From Candidatus Omnitrophota bacterium (lineage in GTDB: Bacteria > Hinthialibacterota > Hinthialibacteria > OLB16): a DNA stretch of 58,261 nt. This document shows positions 25,168 through 33,256 of the stretch, one piece after another. How positions within the stretch are numbered: the stretch's first letter is position 1; every line of letters begins with the position of its first letter. A program made the translations under genes and the position numbers. The notes beneath the pieces are model-generated. The model was given only the letters and a program-made list of their open reading frames with translations. It made no database searches and was not told where the DNA came from. The stretch covers positions 1 through 58,261 of the forward strand of contig JACKFH010000025.1 of assembly GCA_020632575.1 (NCBI GenBank), in the 5' to 3' direction.

Positions 25168-25201
25168 GTGTCACCGGCGTGTTTCGATGTTATATTATAC
25201 T
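25168..25201 (+). promoter_or_regulatory. candidate promoter of the FG-GAP/dockerin gene
   Basis: GTGTCA (25168-25173) and TATATT (25191-25196) are separated by 17 bases; an overlapping TATACT ends at 25201. The ATG is at 25206 with no Shine-Dalgarno, so the transcript would have almost no leader. Confidence 0.35.
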
Positions 25202-25205
25202 GGAT

Positions 25206-26657
25206 ATGAAACTCTCGTTAAACAAATTTTTTTGGGTTGGCCCTCTTGCCTTTTGGATCTTGATTGGTTGTCTTTCCGGAACACGCGATCTATGGGCGCA
25301 AACCTTCGATGCGGGACAAGGATATTTCCTTTCCAGCAGCGTCAATTCGGGCCCCGAGGGAATCGGAATCGGAGACCTTGATGAGGATGGGAACCTGGAC
25401 CTGGTAACCGCCGACAATGGGTTTCTCAGTTTGTTCCATGGCGATGGCGCCGGGGGTTTTCCTTCAAAAACCGCCCTCGCCACGCGCCCCTCGAATGCAA
25501 CTGGCACTATCGCCGCCGATGACAATGAATCGGTTCTACTATTCGAGGGCACTGGGGATGGCCATCTCGACCTACTCGCTCCCAACCTTCTTTCGCAATT
25601 CACCGCCCTCACCCTCTTTAAAAGCAACCCCGCCGTGGCCGGGCAGTTTCTGACCCCGGCCACCCGCATCACCCAAGGCGTCGGAACGACGCCGGCGGCG
25701 GTCGCGCCCCTTCATCTCAATCCCGGCCAGGACAATTTTATCGACCTCGCACTGATCACCAGCAACTCCCCGAAGGTCAGGACCTTTATCGGAGATGGCG
25801 CCGGAAAGTTCACACCCGGACTATCCTTCACGCTTTCGACCTCGCCCAGTTCCGCTGGTGAGGGAATCGATTGGGGCGACATGAACGAGGATGGACTGAC
25901 CGACATCGTGGTGGTGGATCGCCAACGGGCCTGGGTTTTATTGAACAATGGGATGAGCGGACTGGTCCATTCGGGTTCCGCGACATCCTCCCTTGTCGCC
26001 GGATTCCACTTGGAGTTCGATGTCGCGCTTGGGGATTTCAATGGGGACCAGCACCTCGACGCCGCGGTGGCCAATGGAGGAATCTTCGGAAACCTCACAT
26101 CGACCCTTCACTCCGTCGCGGTCTTCCTTGGCGATGGGCAGGGCGGTCTCAGCCAGACCCCGACCTCCATCGATCTGGGCTCCGAGGTGAGCGATGTGGA
26201 GGTGGGAGATTTCGACAACGATGGGAATTTGGACATCCTCGCGGCCGTTCCCGATTTTCTCAGCACACAGGGGAAAGCCGCGGTAATCCGAGGCAATGGA
26301 GATGGAACATTCGACACTCAGGGGATTGTCGAGTTGCCCGCATTGGGGATCGGGACAGTCTGTGTGGCGACCGCCGATTTGGATAAGGATGGCCGGCTCG
26401 ATGTGGTTCTGGGAAATGAGGGGTTGATTGCGGGAGGCCCCACGGATATCGCGGGAAATATCACCGTTTACCTTTCGACTTTGCCGGATATCGGGACCGC
26501 GACTCCCACTCCGACAGCGACCGCTTCTCCCACTCCGACCCCGACTCGGACACCGATTGAGTCACAAGATCCGGATATCAACCGGGATGGTTTCCGCGAT
26601 GCGAAGGATCTGGTTATCCTTCTTGAGCAACAGGGGAATCAGTCTCCGAACCCATGA
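25206..26657 (+). CDS. secreted FG-GAP/VCBS propeller protein with Thr-Pro linker and dockerin-like tail
   Basis: 483 residues from the ATG at 25206. A signal segment (residues about 5-28) is followed by FG-GAP/VCBS-type repeats, each with a calcium-binding D-x-D-x-D-G-x-x-D motif: GDLDEDGNLDLV, GDMNEDGLTDIVVVD, GDFNGDQHLDAAVA, GDFDNDGNLDILA, ADLDKDGRLDVVLG. A TPTPTATASPTPTPTRTP linker leads to a final DINRDGFRDAKDLVILLEQQ, an EF-hand-like dockerin or type I repeat half. Likely a cell-surface protein binding Ca2+ and carbohydrate. The dockerin tail could dock to a cohesin, though none is seen here. Its 3' end overlaps the merR gene by 44 bases on the other strand. Confidence 0.88.
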   Translation: MKLSLNKFFWVGPLAFWILIGCLSGTRDLWAQTFDAGQGYFLSSSVNSGPEGIGIGDLDEDGNLDLVTADNGFLSLFHGDGAGGFPSKTALATRPSNATGTIAADDNESVLLFEGTGDGHLDLLAPNLLSQFTALTLFKSNPAVAGQFLTPATRITQGVGTTPAAVAPLHLNPGQDNFIDLALITSNSPKVRTFIGDGAGKFTPGLSFTLSTSPSSAGEGIDWGDMNEDGLTDIVVVDRQRAWVLLNNGMSGLVHSGSATSSLVAGFHLEFDVALGDFNGDQHLDAAVANGGIFGNLTSTLHSVAVFLGDGQGGLSQTPTSIDLGSEVSDVEVGDFDNDGNLDILAAVPDFLSTQGKAAVIRGNGDGTFDTQGIVELPALGIGTVCVATADLDKDGRLDVVLGNEGLIAGGPTDIAGNITVYLSTLPDIGTATPTPTATASPTPTPTRTPIESQDPDINRDGFRDAKDLVILLEQQGNQSPNP

Positions 26658-26997
26658 TTTCGAGGATGCCCTCGAGTTCGCGTTTAACCAGCGAAATCTC
26701 GCGTTGAAGCCCCTCCGGGGTGGTGTCCACCTCGGGCTGCCCTCCGCCGGTGGTGAGTTTCTTTTCGGCCCCTTCGAGCGTGAAGCCCTGCTCATAAAGG
26801 AGATCGATGATCTGAAAGATGATTTCGAGATCCGACCGGGAGTACTTTCTTTGATTTCCCCCGACCCGCTTGGGACGAAGTTTGCTGAATTTGGTCTCCC
26901 AGTATCGGAGAACATGCGGTTCGACCCCCGTGTACTCGCTGACCTCGCTTATGGAATAGTAGATCTTGTCCGGGATGTCCCCACGCATTCTCACCAT
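26614..26997 (-). CDS. MerR-family transcription regulator
   Basis: 127 residues, signature ISEVSEYTGVEPHVLRYWETKFSKLRPKRVGGNQRKYSRSDLEII: a winged HTH with the aromatic RYWE and R(Y/K) motif. A short coiled-coil dimer region follows. This small MerR subtype is common in PVC and deltaproteobacterial genomes. Effector unknown. Its 3' end overlaps the convergent FG-GAP gene. Confidence 0.92.
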   Translation of the reverse strand: MVRMRGDIPDKIYYSISEVSEYTGVEPHVLRYWETKFSKLRPKRVGGNQRKYSRSDLEIIFQIIDLLYEQGFTLEGAEKKLTTGGGQPEVDTTPEGLQREISLVKRELEGILEIMGSETDSPVAQEG

Positions 26998-27095
26998 GAT
27001 GTGGCCTCGCTTACAATTCAGGATCGGCTAAATGTTGGGGGATATCTTATTCGAATCTCATTTGAGAACAATGGGTTTAAGGAGAAAACATTCGC

Positions 27096-27632
27096 ATGAC
27101 ATCTGAACCAGAGAAAACGATCCGGATCGGTGTCCTTTCCGACACCCATGGGCATCTCGACAACCGAGTGTTCGAGCGATTCGAGGGAGTCGACGCCATC
27201 CTCCACGCGGGCGATGTCGGGCGACGCGAAATCCTCATCGACCTTGGAGCGTGGGCCCCGACCTACGCCATCCTTGGCAATGTCGATCAAGGGGGAGACT
27301 GCTGGAACCTGCCTCTTCAGGAGACAGTCAGATTCGGTGGCGTGAGGATCTACATGAACCACGGCCACCTTCAATCCGACCCGAGCCGGCGAATCCAAAG
27401 AATCCTGGAAGCCTCTCGCGAAATCGGCCCGGATGTGGTTATTGTCGGACACAGCCACCGCCCCTATTTGGGTGACCATGAGGGGGTGATCTTTCTCAAT
27501 CCGGGGTCCGCCTCCCGCCCCCGTTTCGGTTTTCCTCCCTCTGTCGCACTTATCACGGTCAAAGAAGGAAATCCGGAGATTGGGATCTTGGATTTGGATG
27601 GGAATCGAGTGACCCCGGACAAGCAGATTTGA
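27096..27632 (+). CDS. YfcE/MJ0936-type metallophosphoesterase
   Basis: 178 residues with all dinuclear-site ligands: SDTHG (Asp16, His18), AGDVG (Asp40), GNVD (Asn62), NHGH (His89, His91) and GHSHRP (His119, His121). This small family hydrolyses phosphodiesters. The natural substrate is unknown. Upstream TTAAGGAGAAAACATTCGC contains a Shine-Dalgarno. Confidence 0.93.
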   Translation: MTSEPEKTIRIGVLSDTHGHLDNRVFERFEGVDAILHAGDVGRREILIDLGAWAPTYAILGNVDQGGDCWNLPLQETVRFGGVRIYMNHGHLQSDPSRRIQRILEASREIGPDVVIVGHSHRPYLGDHEGVIFLNPGSASRPRFGFPPSVALITVKEGNPEIGILDLDGNRVTPDKQI

Positions 27633-27638
27633 AAGGGC

Positions 27639-28211
27639 TCAGGCCTTCTTCCTCTTGGTGATGAACCGATACAGGAGGAATTGGATTGCGACGCCCACCA
27701 GAGTGATGGTTAACCATTTCTCCTGGAGGGAATTCCCCTGCACGATAATGGTCGCGCCCGCTACAGCGGTCAGAACAATAAGCAGGTGTTTCTCGAGAAA
27801 CATCAGAACCACCCCGCCAACAAGGCCCGCCACCACAGGGAACCATTGCGACTCCGGGAAATTTCCCCACCACCCCCCCGAGATCCGTTCGCAAAAGTTG
27901 AACGCTTCGTCCATTCGCACCACGGTCACCACCGAGGTCAAAAATCCGACGATGAATAGAAGGAGTCGGAAAATCTTCTGCACCAGGAAATAGCCAATGG
28001 CCATTCCGACAATGCCCGCCAAAACGATCATCCATAATTCAGGACGGAAATCAGGGATCGTCAGGGTGAGCAGATCGAGCGCCAACATCGCTCCCGCTCC
28101 CCCCAGGCAGAGCCCAAGAATCTTGATCGCCAAATCAATGGCCAACCAACCGGAAACCAGAAGGATAAGCCCAATGCAGAGATTGGGGTCGAGAGTAATC
28201 GGGGAATCCAA
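27639..28211 (-). CDS. multi-pass membrane protein of DUF4203-like type
   Basis: About 190 residues, six or seven hydrophobic segments. Pattern of an acidic Asp-containing N-terminal loop, many Gly in helices (GGAGAMLALDLL, GIVGMAIGYFLV) and a positive tail (TKRKKA). AGGAG precedes the second TTG at 28211 by six bases, so I take that codon as the start; 28217 is also TTG. Function unknown. Downstream of the TPR gene with 20 bp between, so they are probably one transcript. Confidence 0.8.
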   Translation of the reverse strand: MDSPITLDPNLCIGLILLVSGWLAIDLAIKILGLCLGGAGAMLALDLLTLTIPDFRPELWMIVLAGIVGMAIGYFLVQKIFRLLLFIVGFLTSVVTVVRMDEAFNFCERISGGWWGNFPESQWFPVVAGLVGGVVLMFLEKHLLIVLTAVAGATIIVQGNSLQEKWLTITLVGVAIQFLLYRFITKRKKA

Positions 28212-28231
28212 TGACAACTCCTGTGAAAAAC

Positions 28232-29605
28232 TTATTTGTTCGACTGCTTCAAAAGCCGCTGGATTTTTTCCAGATTCCCCGACGCCTGACTATCCCCCGG
28301 GGCAAGGCGCATCACTTGACTCCAGGGTTCGACCGCCGCCTCGTATTCCTTCAGGCGAGAAAGGGCGATCGCGAGGTGACGCCACCCCTCCACCCGATCC
28401 GGTTCACGATCGACCACCTTTCGTAGGGGGTCGACCGCCTGTCGATCCCTTCCCTCTTGAAGGTGTTCGATGCCGAGTGCGAAATTGGCGCCGACATGCT
28501 GTGGATCGAAAAGGATCGTCTTTTCAAGGGACTGATGACAATCCTCGTTCCGCTCCAACCGTTTTTGAATCTTCGCGAGGAGAAACCAGATACCGGCGTG
28601 CGAGGGTTCGATCTCCAACCCCTGTTCCGCGGCTTGCAAAGCCTCCTCTAGGCGAGCCGAAGCGAGAAGCGCTTCGGCTCGACACTCCTGAAACGCGGGA
28701 TCGAACTTCATCTCCTCCCTCAGTTCCTCGAGGATCCCGACCGCCTCGTCGGTTTTGCCGGAATCGAGGAGCAACCGAGCCTCCAGGAACCTCCACTGCG
28801 GGTCCGAACGTTCGGATTCGTCGGATTCGTGGAGGAGTTGGAGAGCGAGGTGAAACTGCCCCTGGTCGCGGTAGATCTCGACCAACATCCTTCGATACAA
28901 AGGGTGCTCCGGGAAACGTTCCCGCCAATACTCCATCAACTCGGCGGCGCGTCCCAAGTAGCCCTCGTTCCGCAACCGGCCGCATTCGGAAAGGAAGATT
29001 CCATCATAGGTCAAACCGAGGGGAGAGGTTTCCAGGGGAGAACCGGCTTTAAGTCTTTCGAGGTTCTCCCTTGCCCCATGATGGTCGGGCATCAGGTCCA
29101 AGGCGCGTTGGTACGCCTCCTCCGCCTCCACCAGCCTTCCATTGATTTCCTGAATGTTACCCAGATAAAGGTGTCCCCCCACCCAATTGGGGTTCGCCTC
29201 GAGGCAGCTTCGGGCTCTCTTCAAAGCCTTTTTGGGGCCCTCGTGAACAAGAGAAATCGCCACCCAAGTTGAAGCGATATCCTCATCCTCAGGGTCGATC
29301 TCATGCAAGGTCTCGAAGAGCGGCGTCGCTTTCTCGACCTCCCCGGCCAGGAACCTGATTTCAGCCGCCTCCTTCAGCGCCTCCCAGTCCTCCGGAAGAT
29401 TGGCCACACAGGCGTCCACATGCGGAAAAGCGTTCCGATATTGCCCCATACGGCGGAGGCATCTGGCCATTTCGAAATGACCGTCGAGGAAATCCGGATC
29501 GCCAGCCAGACTTCTCCGTAGCTCCGAAACCGCCTCTTCCGGTCGGTCCTCTTCGATCAGCCCCAAGGCTGTCTGGTAATGGGAAAGAATGGATGGGGTG
29601 TCGAT
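28232..29605 (-). CDS. TPR-repeat protein
   Basis: About 457 residues of tandem tetratricopeptide repeats (for example DFLDGHFEMARCLRRMGQYRNAFPHVDACVANLPEDWEAL-type units; about eleven are seen). No signal sequence. The start is odd. A good GAGGAGG (about 29613-29619) sits seven bases before ATC at 29603-29605, and the first TPR helix begins there, in frame. A conventional start TTG is at 29566 but would cut off that helix and has no ribosome site. Either AUC starts translation or a base has changed. Likely a scaffold for a secretion, pilus or regulatory complex. Co-transcribed with the DUF4203-like gene. Confidence 0.75.
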   Translation of the reverse strand: MDTPSILSHYQTALGLIEEDRPEEAVSELRRSLAGDPDFLDGHFEMARCLRRMGQYRNAFPHVDACVANLPEDWEALKEAAEIRFLAGEVEKATPLFETLHEIDPEDEDIASTWVAISLVHEGPKKALKRARSCLEANPNWVGGHLYLGNIQEINGRLVEAEEAYQRALDLMPDHHGARENLERLKAGSPLETSPLGLTYDGIFLSECGRLRNEGYLGRAAELMEYWRERFPEHPLYRRMLVEIYRDQGQFHLALQLLHESDESERSDPQWRFLEARLLLDSGKTDEAVGILEELREEMKFDPAFQECRAEALLASARLEEALQAAEQGLEIEPSHAGIWFLLAKIQKRLERNEDCHQSLEKTILFDPQHVGANFALGIEHLQEGRDRQAVDPLRKVVDREPDRVEGWRHLAIALSRLKEYEAAVEPWSQVMRLAPGDSQASGNLEKIQRLLKQSNK

Positions 29606-29742
29606 CTCTTCGCCTCCTCAAGGAGTTCAATTTACGCGATTCGAATTCCTAAGTGGAGAGAGTCGATGACTGCTTGTCGATTATTCAATTCATGATAGCC
29701 TTATAGTGAGTCGAGAGATCCTTTTCGTGAGATTTTTGAAAA

Positions 29743-29943
29743 ATGCGACTGACAATCAATGGCGCCGAAAAAGAGTTCCAGGGTCTCGACACGGTCGCGG
29801 ACCTTTTGGGTGAAATGGGGCTCGATCCTCGCAAAGTCGTGGTCGAACTGAACGAGAAGATCGTTCGTCGAACCCAAATCGGGGAAACCCCCTTGTCCGA
29901 GGAAGACACGATCGAGATTCTCCGTTTCGTGGGTGGAGGCTGA
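29743..29943 (+). CDS. thiS: ThiS-family sulfur carrier protein
   Basis: 66 residues, a ubiquitin-like fold (MRLTINGAEKEFQGLDTVADLLGEMGLDPRKVVVELNEKIVRR) ending with the required C-terminal Gly-Gly (RFVGGG). It carries sulfur as thiocarboxylate for thiazole synthesis. No thiG or thiF neighbour is present, so its partner must lie elsewhere, or it serves another carrier pathway. Seven bases upstream of the receiver-HATPase gene. Confidence 0.88.
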   Translation: MRLTINGAEKEFQGLDTVADLLGEMGLDPRKVVVELNEKIVRRTQIGETPLSEEDTIEILRFVGGG

Positions 29944-29949
29944 AATCAC

Positions 29950-30888
29950 TTGACCGATTCAAACCATGAGAAGCCGCGGGTTTTGGTGGTTGATGACGAG
30001 GAGGTGATTCGATCGCTGCTCGTCTCCTTCTTTAAGAAGGATGGCCGGTACGAGGTCGACACCGCCGCCGATGGCCAGCTCGGTTTGGCGGCGCTCAACC
30101 AAAAGCCTTATTCGGTCGTGATCAGCGACTTGCAGATGCCCAACATGGCGGGCATCCCCTTCATTCGGTCCCTTCGTCGCGCGCATCCCGAACTCCCGGT
30201 CATTGTGTTCACCGGCTACGGGGAATTCGATGACGCGATCGAGGCTCTCCGCCTCGGCGCGGTCAACTTTCTCAAAAAGCCGACCGACATCCAAAATGTG
30301 ATTGCGGCGGTCGAACGCGCCTTGGACATCACCCGCCCCCATGTGGATCGTCAGCAGGTGTTGTCCCGAACGAAGGAATTGACGACCGTGGTGGAGATTC
30401 CCGCCAGGTTTTCCGAAAAAAACGCTTGCCTTCAACTTCTCACCGAGCCTCTTGTTCCGATGGGTCTCACCACTCCGGGCGAAGTGAAGAACATCCTCCT
30501 TTCTTTGGATGAACTCTTCAACAACGCGATCGCCTACGGCGCCCTTGGCATCGATTCCTCGATCCGGGATGACCCTCAGGGTCATGTCAAGTTTCAGAAC
30601 CTAGTGGAGCAACGAGAGAAGTTGACGGAAAACCTATCGAAGAGAATTCGAGTCGAGGCGAGTTTCACCCGGGAACAGGTGGATTACACAATCACCGATC
30701 CCGGAAATGGGTTCGACTACGAGTCCTTACCCGATCCGACCGACCCGGAGAACCTGATGCGCGAACATGGCAGGGGGCTCCTGCTGGTCCAATGTTTCAT
30801 GGATTCTATTTCTTTCAACGAAACTGGGAATTCGGTGACCATCACCAAGATGAAGAGCCAGCCGGAGGCCGAGGCGGCGCCCCACTAA
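29950..30888 (+). CDS. response regulator with HATPase (anti-sigma/serine-kinase type) output
   Basis: 312 residues beginning at TTG (29950) with GGAGG 9-10 bases upstream. The receiver domain has Asp15/Asp16, phospho-Asp60, Thr88 and Lys110. The C-terminal domain is HATPase_c_2/RsbW-like: N-box ELFNNAI (188-194), G1 DPGNGF (250-255), G2 HGRGLLL (273-279). A phosphorylated receiver controlling an RsbW-like output suggests a partner-switch regulator. No antagonist or sigma gene is adjacent. Immediately downstream of thiS, with a four-base convergent overlap with the TPR lipoprotein gene. Confidence 0.9.
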   Translation: MTDSNHEKPRVLVVDDEEVIRSLLVSFFKKDGRYEVDTAADGQLGLAALNQKPYSVVISDLQMPNMAGIPFIRSLRRAHPELPVIVFTGYGEFDDAIEALRLGAVNFLKKPTDIQNVIAAVERALDITRPHVDRQQVLSRTKELTTVVEIPARFSEKNACLQLLTEPLVPMGLTTPGEVKNILLSLDELFNNAIAYGALGIDSSIRDDPQGHVKFQNLVEQREKLTENLSKRIRVEASFTREQVDYTITDPGNGFDYESLPDPTDPENLMREHGRGLLLVQCFMDSISFNETGNSVTITKMKSQPEAEAAPH

Positions 30889-33107
30889 TCCCGAATCGCG
30901 GGGGCCGAGGTGATTTGCTCGAGGATTTGTTCGATGTGGGCGTCGTCTGGAACCAAGCGCATGTACTCGGTCAGATAATCCGCCGCCTTATCCGTCTGGT
31001 TCGTTCTCCAATAAAGTTCCCCGAGCGCGCTTAGGCATTGGATCCGATGAGATTTCCCTTCGGGTCCCGTTTCGTTTCGCGCGAGGCTCAACGCCTCTTC
31101 ATAGTGATAGATGGATTTTTGCGGACTCTTGGTTTCATACAAAATGGCGACGTTGTAGTGAGCGTCCCAGAAATTCGGATCCAGTTCCAATGATTTTTCA
31201 TAAGCATTGATCGCGGTCCGATCCTTCGCGGGATCGTACTGACTCTGAATCGCGACTCCGTAGTTGTACCAATCTTTGTCGGTCCCTCCGGTGAGATCGA
31301 GGAGCTTGCGGTAGGAGGCCTCCGCGCGGCGCCATTCGGTGGCGATCGCCCTGTCCACCTCGGGCGCGGGAATCCCGGTTGCATCCAATTCTTGTTGACG
31401 GTTCAACGCGGACTTGCTGTAGGCCTTGCCCAACTCTCGGTAGGCGGGCGACATGTTCGGGAATCGATCCACCGTCTTGATCAAGATCTCGGTGGCTGGG
31501 AGATACTTCCCGTCATCGATGAGTTGCCTTGCCTCCGACACCTCGACTGAGGCCAAAGTCTCTTGGTATTGTTGGTTATTGGGCGAGTAACGGAGAGCGA
31601 GCAAATACTCCTCTCTAGCCAATGGAAATTGTCCGCTCGATTCGTAGATCTTCCCGAGTTCATAATGCAGTTCGGAACTCTCGGGGAAATCGATCCGCTT
31701 GTCGCGGAAACATCGAATGGCGCCCTCCAAGTCTCCCTCCTCATAGTAGCGCCGTTTGCATGATTCGAGGTCGAGCGACTCCACCCGGCGTCCCTTGAAT
31801 CTGTCGGAGAAAGAACTTCCGGAGAGGTCCAAGACCTCTTTCTCGAAACCCGGGGCGGGCAGCGGTTTTTCCGCGCCAGCGGCCAGACTCGGTTTCGGCG
31901 TCGGGTACACGATCGGGTCATCCGATAAGAACCCCGACTCCTTCGGCGGTAAATCGGGATTTCTATCCAGTCCGCCGGAGTAGGCAAGTTCATCCTCGGA
32001 GGGGAGAGAAGCTTTGGGGGCGACTGGAATGTAAGTTCCGACTTTGGGGTCCTCGACATCGAGCGAGTCGGCTTGTTTGACCGACGGGAGTCGTCTCTCA
32101 CCGCCCAAACCCCGGCCCCCTCTAGGTGTAACGGGGCCAGATTTCGGTAGAGAGGCGACCGGTTCAATCACGGGGGCCTCGTCATAGAGTTGCTTCTCGG
32201 TCCCTTCGAATCCAAGGTCGTTGTCCAAATCGTAGTCGGGTCTCGCGGGCGGATTCATAGGGGGACCGCTGGCCACCACTTGTGAAACCAGGCCTCTCCC
32301 CTGGATCAGGCCACGACCGCCCGGCAAAGGTTTCTTCCCTCCGAAGGCCGAGGCGGTTGGGGCGATCGGCCGACCCTTCATGGCGGTCGTTTCAGGTTCG
32401 AACGTCGGCGCCTCGGAGTACACTTCGGATTCCAGACCCGCCCCCGCCCCGCTCCCGGCATCGGCGTTGTATTCCAATTCGAGGTTGTCTTCGCCGACAC
32501 CGAACAAACTCTGAGCGTCTCGGGCAAGTTCCGAACCCTCACCCGTCTGGCCGCTCCGGGGTCGCTCCCCCGCGTTATCGGGAGTGTATTCACGCATCTC
32601 TCGAAACGCGGCTTCTTCATCCATAAAATCGAATTGGTCCCCCGGGCCCCGTTCTCCGGATGGGGCGCGAGCCATGTCGAACGATTCGCCCCTGGAAGAT
32701 CCGGACTCGCCCTTCGGCGCGAGACGGTCCGCTTCCGCGAGTTCGATTCGAGCGTCCAACTGCTCCATGGCCACCTCGGCCTCCCTCATCCCCGGGTTCT
32801 CGACGAGGGCGAGTTCGTACTGTTTGCGTGCTTCGGAATATCGGCCAAGGTCGACCAGCACGCCGCCCAGTTCCTGATGGAGGGAGGGACTGGTGTGGTA
32901 GCGCATGGCCTCCTGATACTTGACCACCGCCGACTCGAGGTTTCCGGCGTCACGGAGTTTTCTCGCCTCTTCCTGGGTGTCCAGGGAGAGTTTGACCAAG
33001 TCTTTTTGGCTTTCCGGTTTCCTGCTGGAGAAACAGCCAAGGAGGCTGACCAGCGTTAGCGCCGAAAGAAAGGCGAGCAGTAAGGGTTTACGTTTCGATA
33101 AAACCAA
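30885..33107 (-). CDS. TPR-repeat lipoprotein
   Basis: About 740 residues. The start is non-ATG; I prefer TTG at 33107 (AAGG about 9 bases upstream) over TTG at 33131. Signal peptide LLLAFLSALTLVSLLGC with a lipobox (LLGC) makes it a lipoprotein. TPR units occur at about residues 45-115 and again from about 480 to the end. Between them is a long Pro/Gly/Ser-rich low-complexity stretch containing RGRGLVSQVVASG and GGRGLGGER. Role unknown; it probably organises a periplasmic or outer-membrane complex. Convergent with the regulator gene. Confidence 0.82.
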   Translation of the reverse strand: MVLSKRKPLLLAFLSALTLVSLLGCFSSRKPESQKDLVKLSLDTQEEARKLRDAGNLESAVVKYQEAMRYHTSPSLHQELGGVLVDLGRYSEARKQYELALVENPGMREAEVAMEQLDARIELAEADRLAPKGESGSSRGESFDMARAPSGERGPGDQFDFMDEEAAFREMREYTPDNAGERPRSGQTGEGSELARDAQSLFGVGEDNLELEYNADAGSGAGAGLESEVYSEAPTFEPETTAMKGRPIAPTASAFGGKKPLPGGRGLIQGRGLVSQVVASGPPMNPPARPDYDLDNDLGFEGTEKQLYDEAPVIEPVASLPKSGPVTPRGGRGLGGERRLPSVKQADSLDVEDPKVGTYIPVAPKASLPSEDELAYSGGLDRNPDLPPKESGFLSDDPIVYPTPKPSLAAGAEKPLPAPGFEKEVLDLSGSSFSDRFKGRRVESLDLESCKRRYYEEGDLEGAIRCFRDKRIDFPESSELHYELGKIYESSGQFPLAREEYLLALRYSPNNQQYQETLASVEVSEARQLIDDGKYLPATEILIKTVDRFPNMSPAYRELGKAYSKSALNRQQELDATGIPAPEVDRAIATEWRRAEASYRKLLDLTGGTDKDWYNYGVAIQSQYDPAKDRTAINAYEKSLELDPNFWDAHYNVAILYETKSPQKSIYHYEEALSLARNETGPEGKSHRIQCLSALGELYWRTNQTDKAADYLTEYMRLVPDDAHIEQILEQITSAPAIRD

Positions 33108-33256
33108 ATTCAAACACCTTCGTCGACCCAAGTTTGGGTCTGATGTTTTACGATAGCCTGAGCGCTCTAAGTTTCGAAATTACAGGCCAGTTACGATCTT
33201 CAGATGGAGAGTGTAGGACTCCCGGGAAAACCCGTCAATCCGAAAAGAAATTTCTA

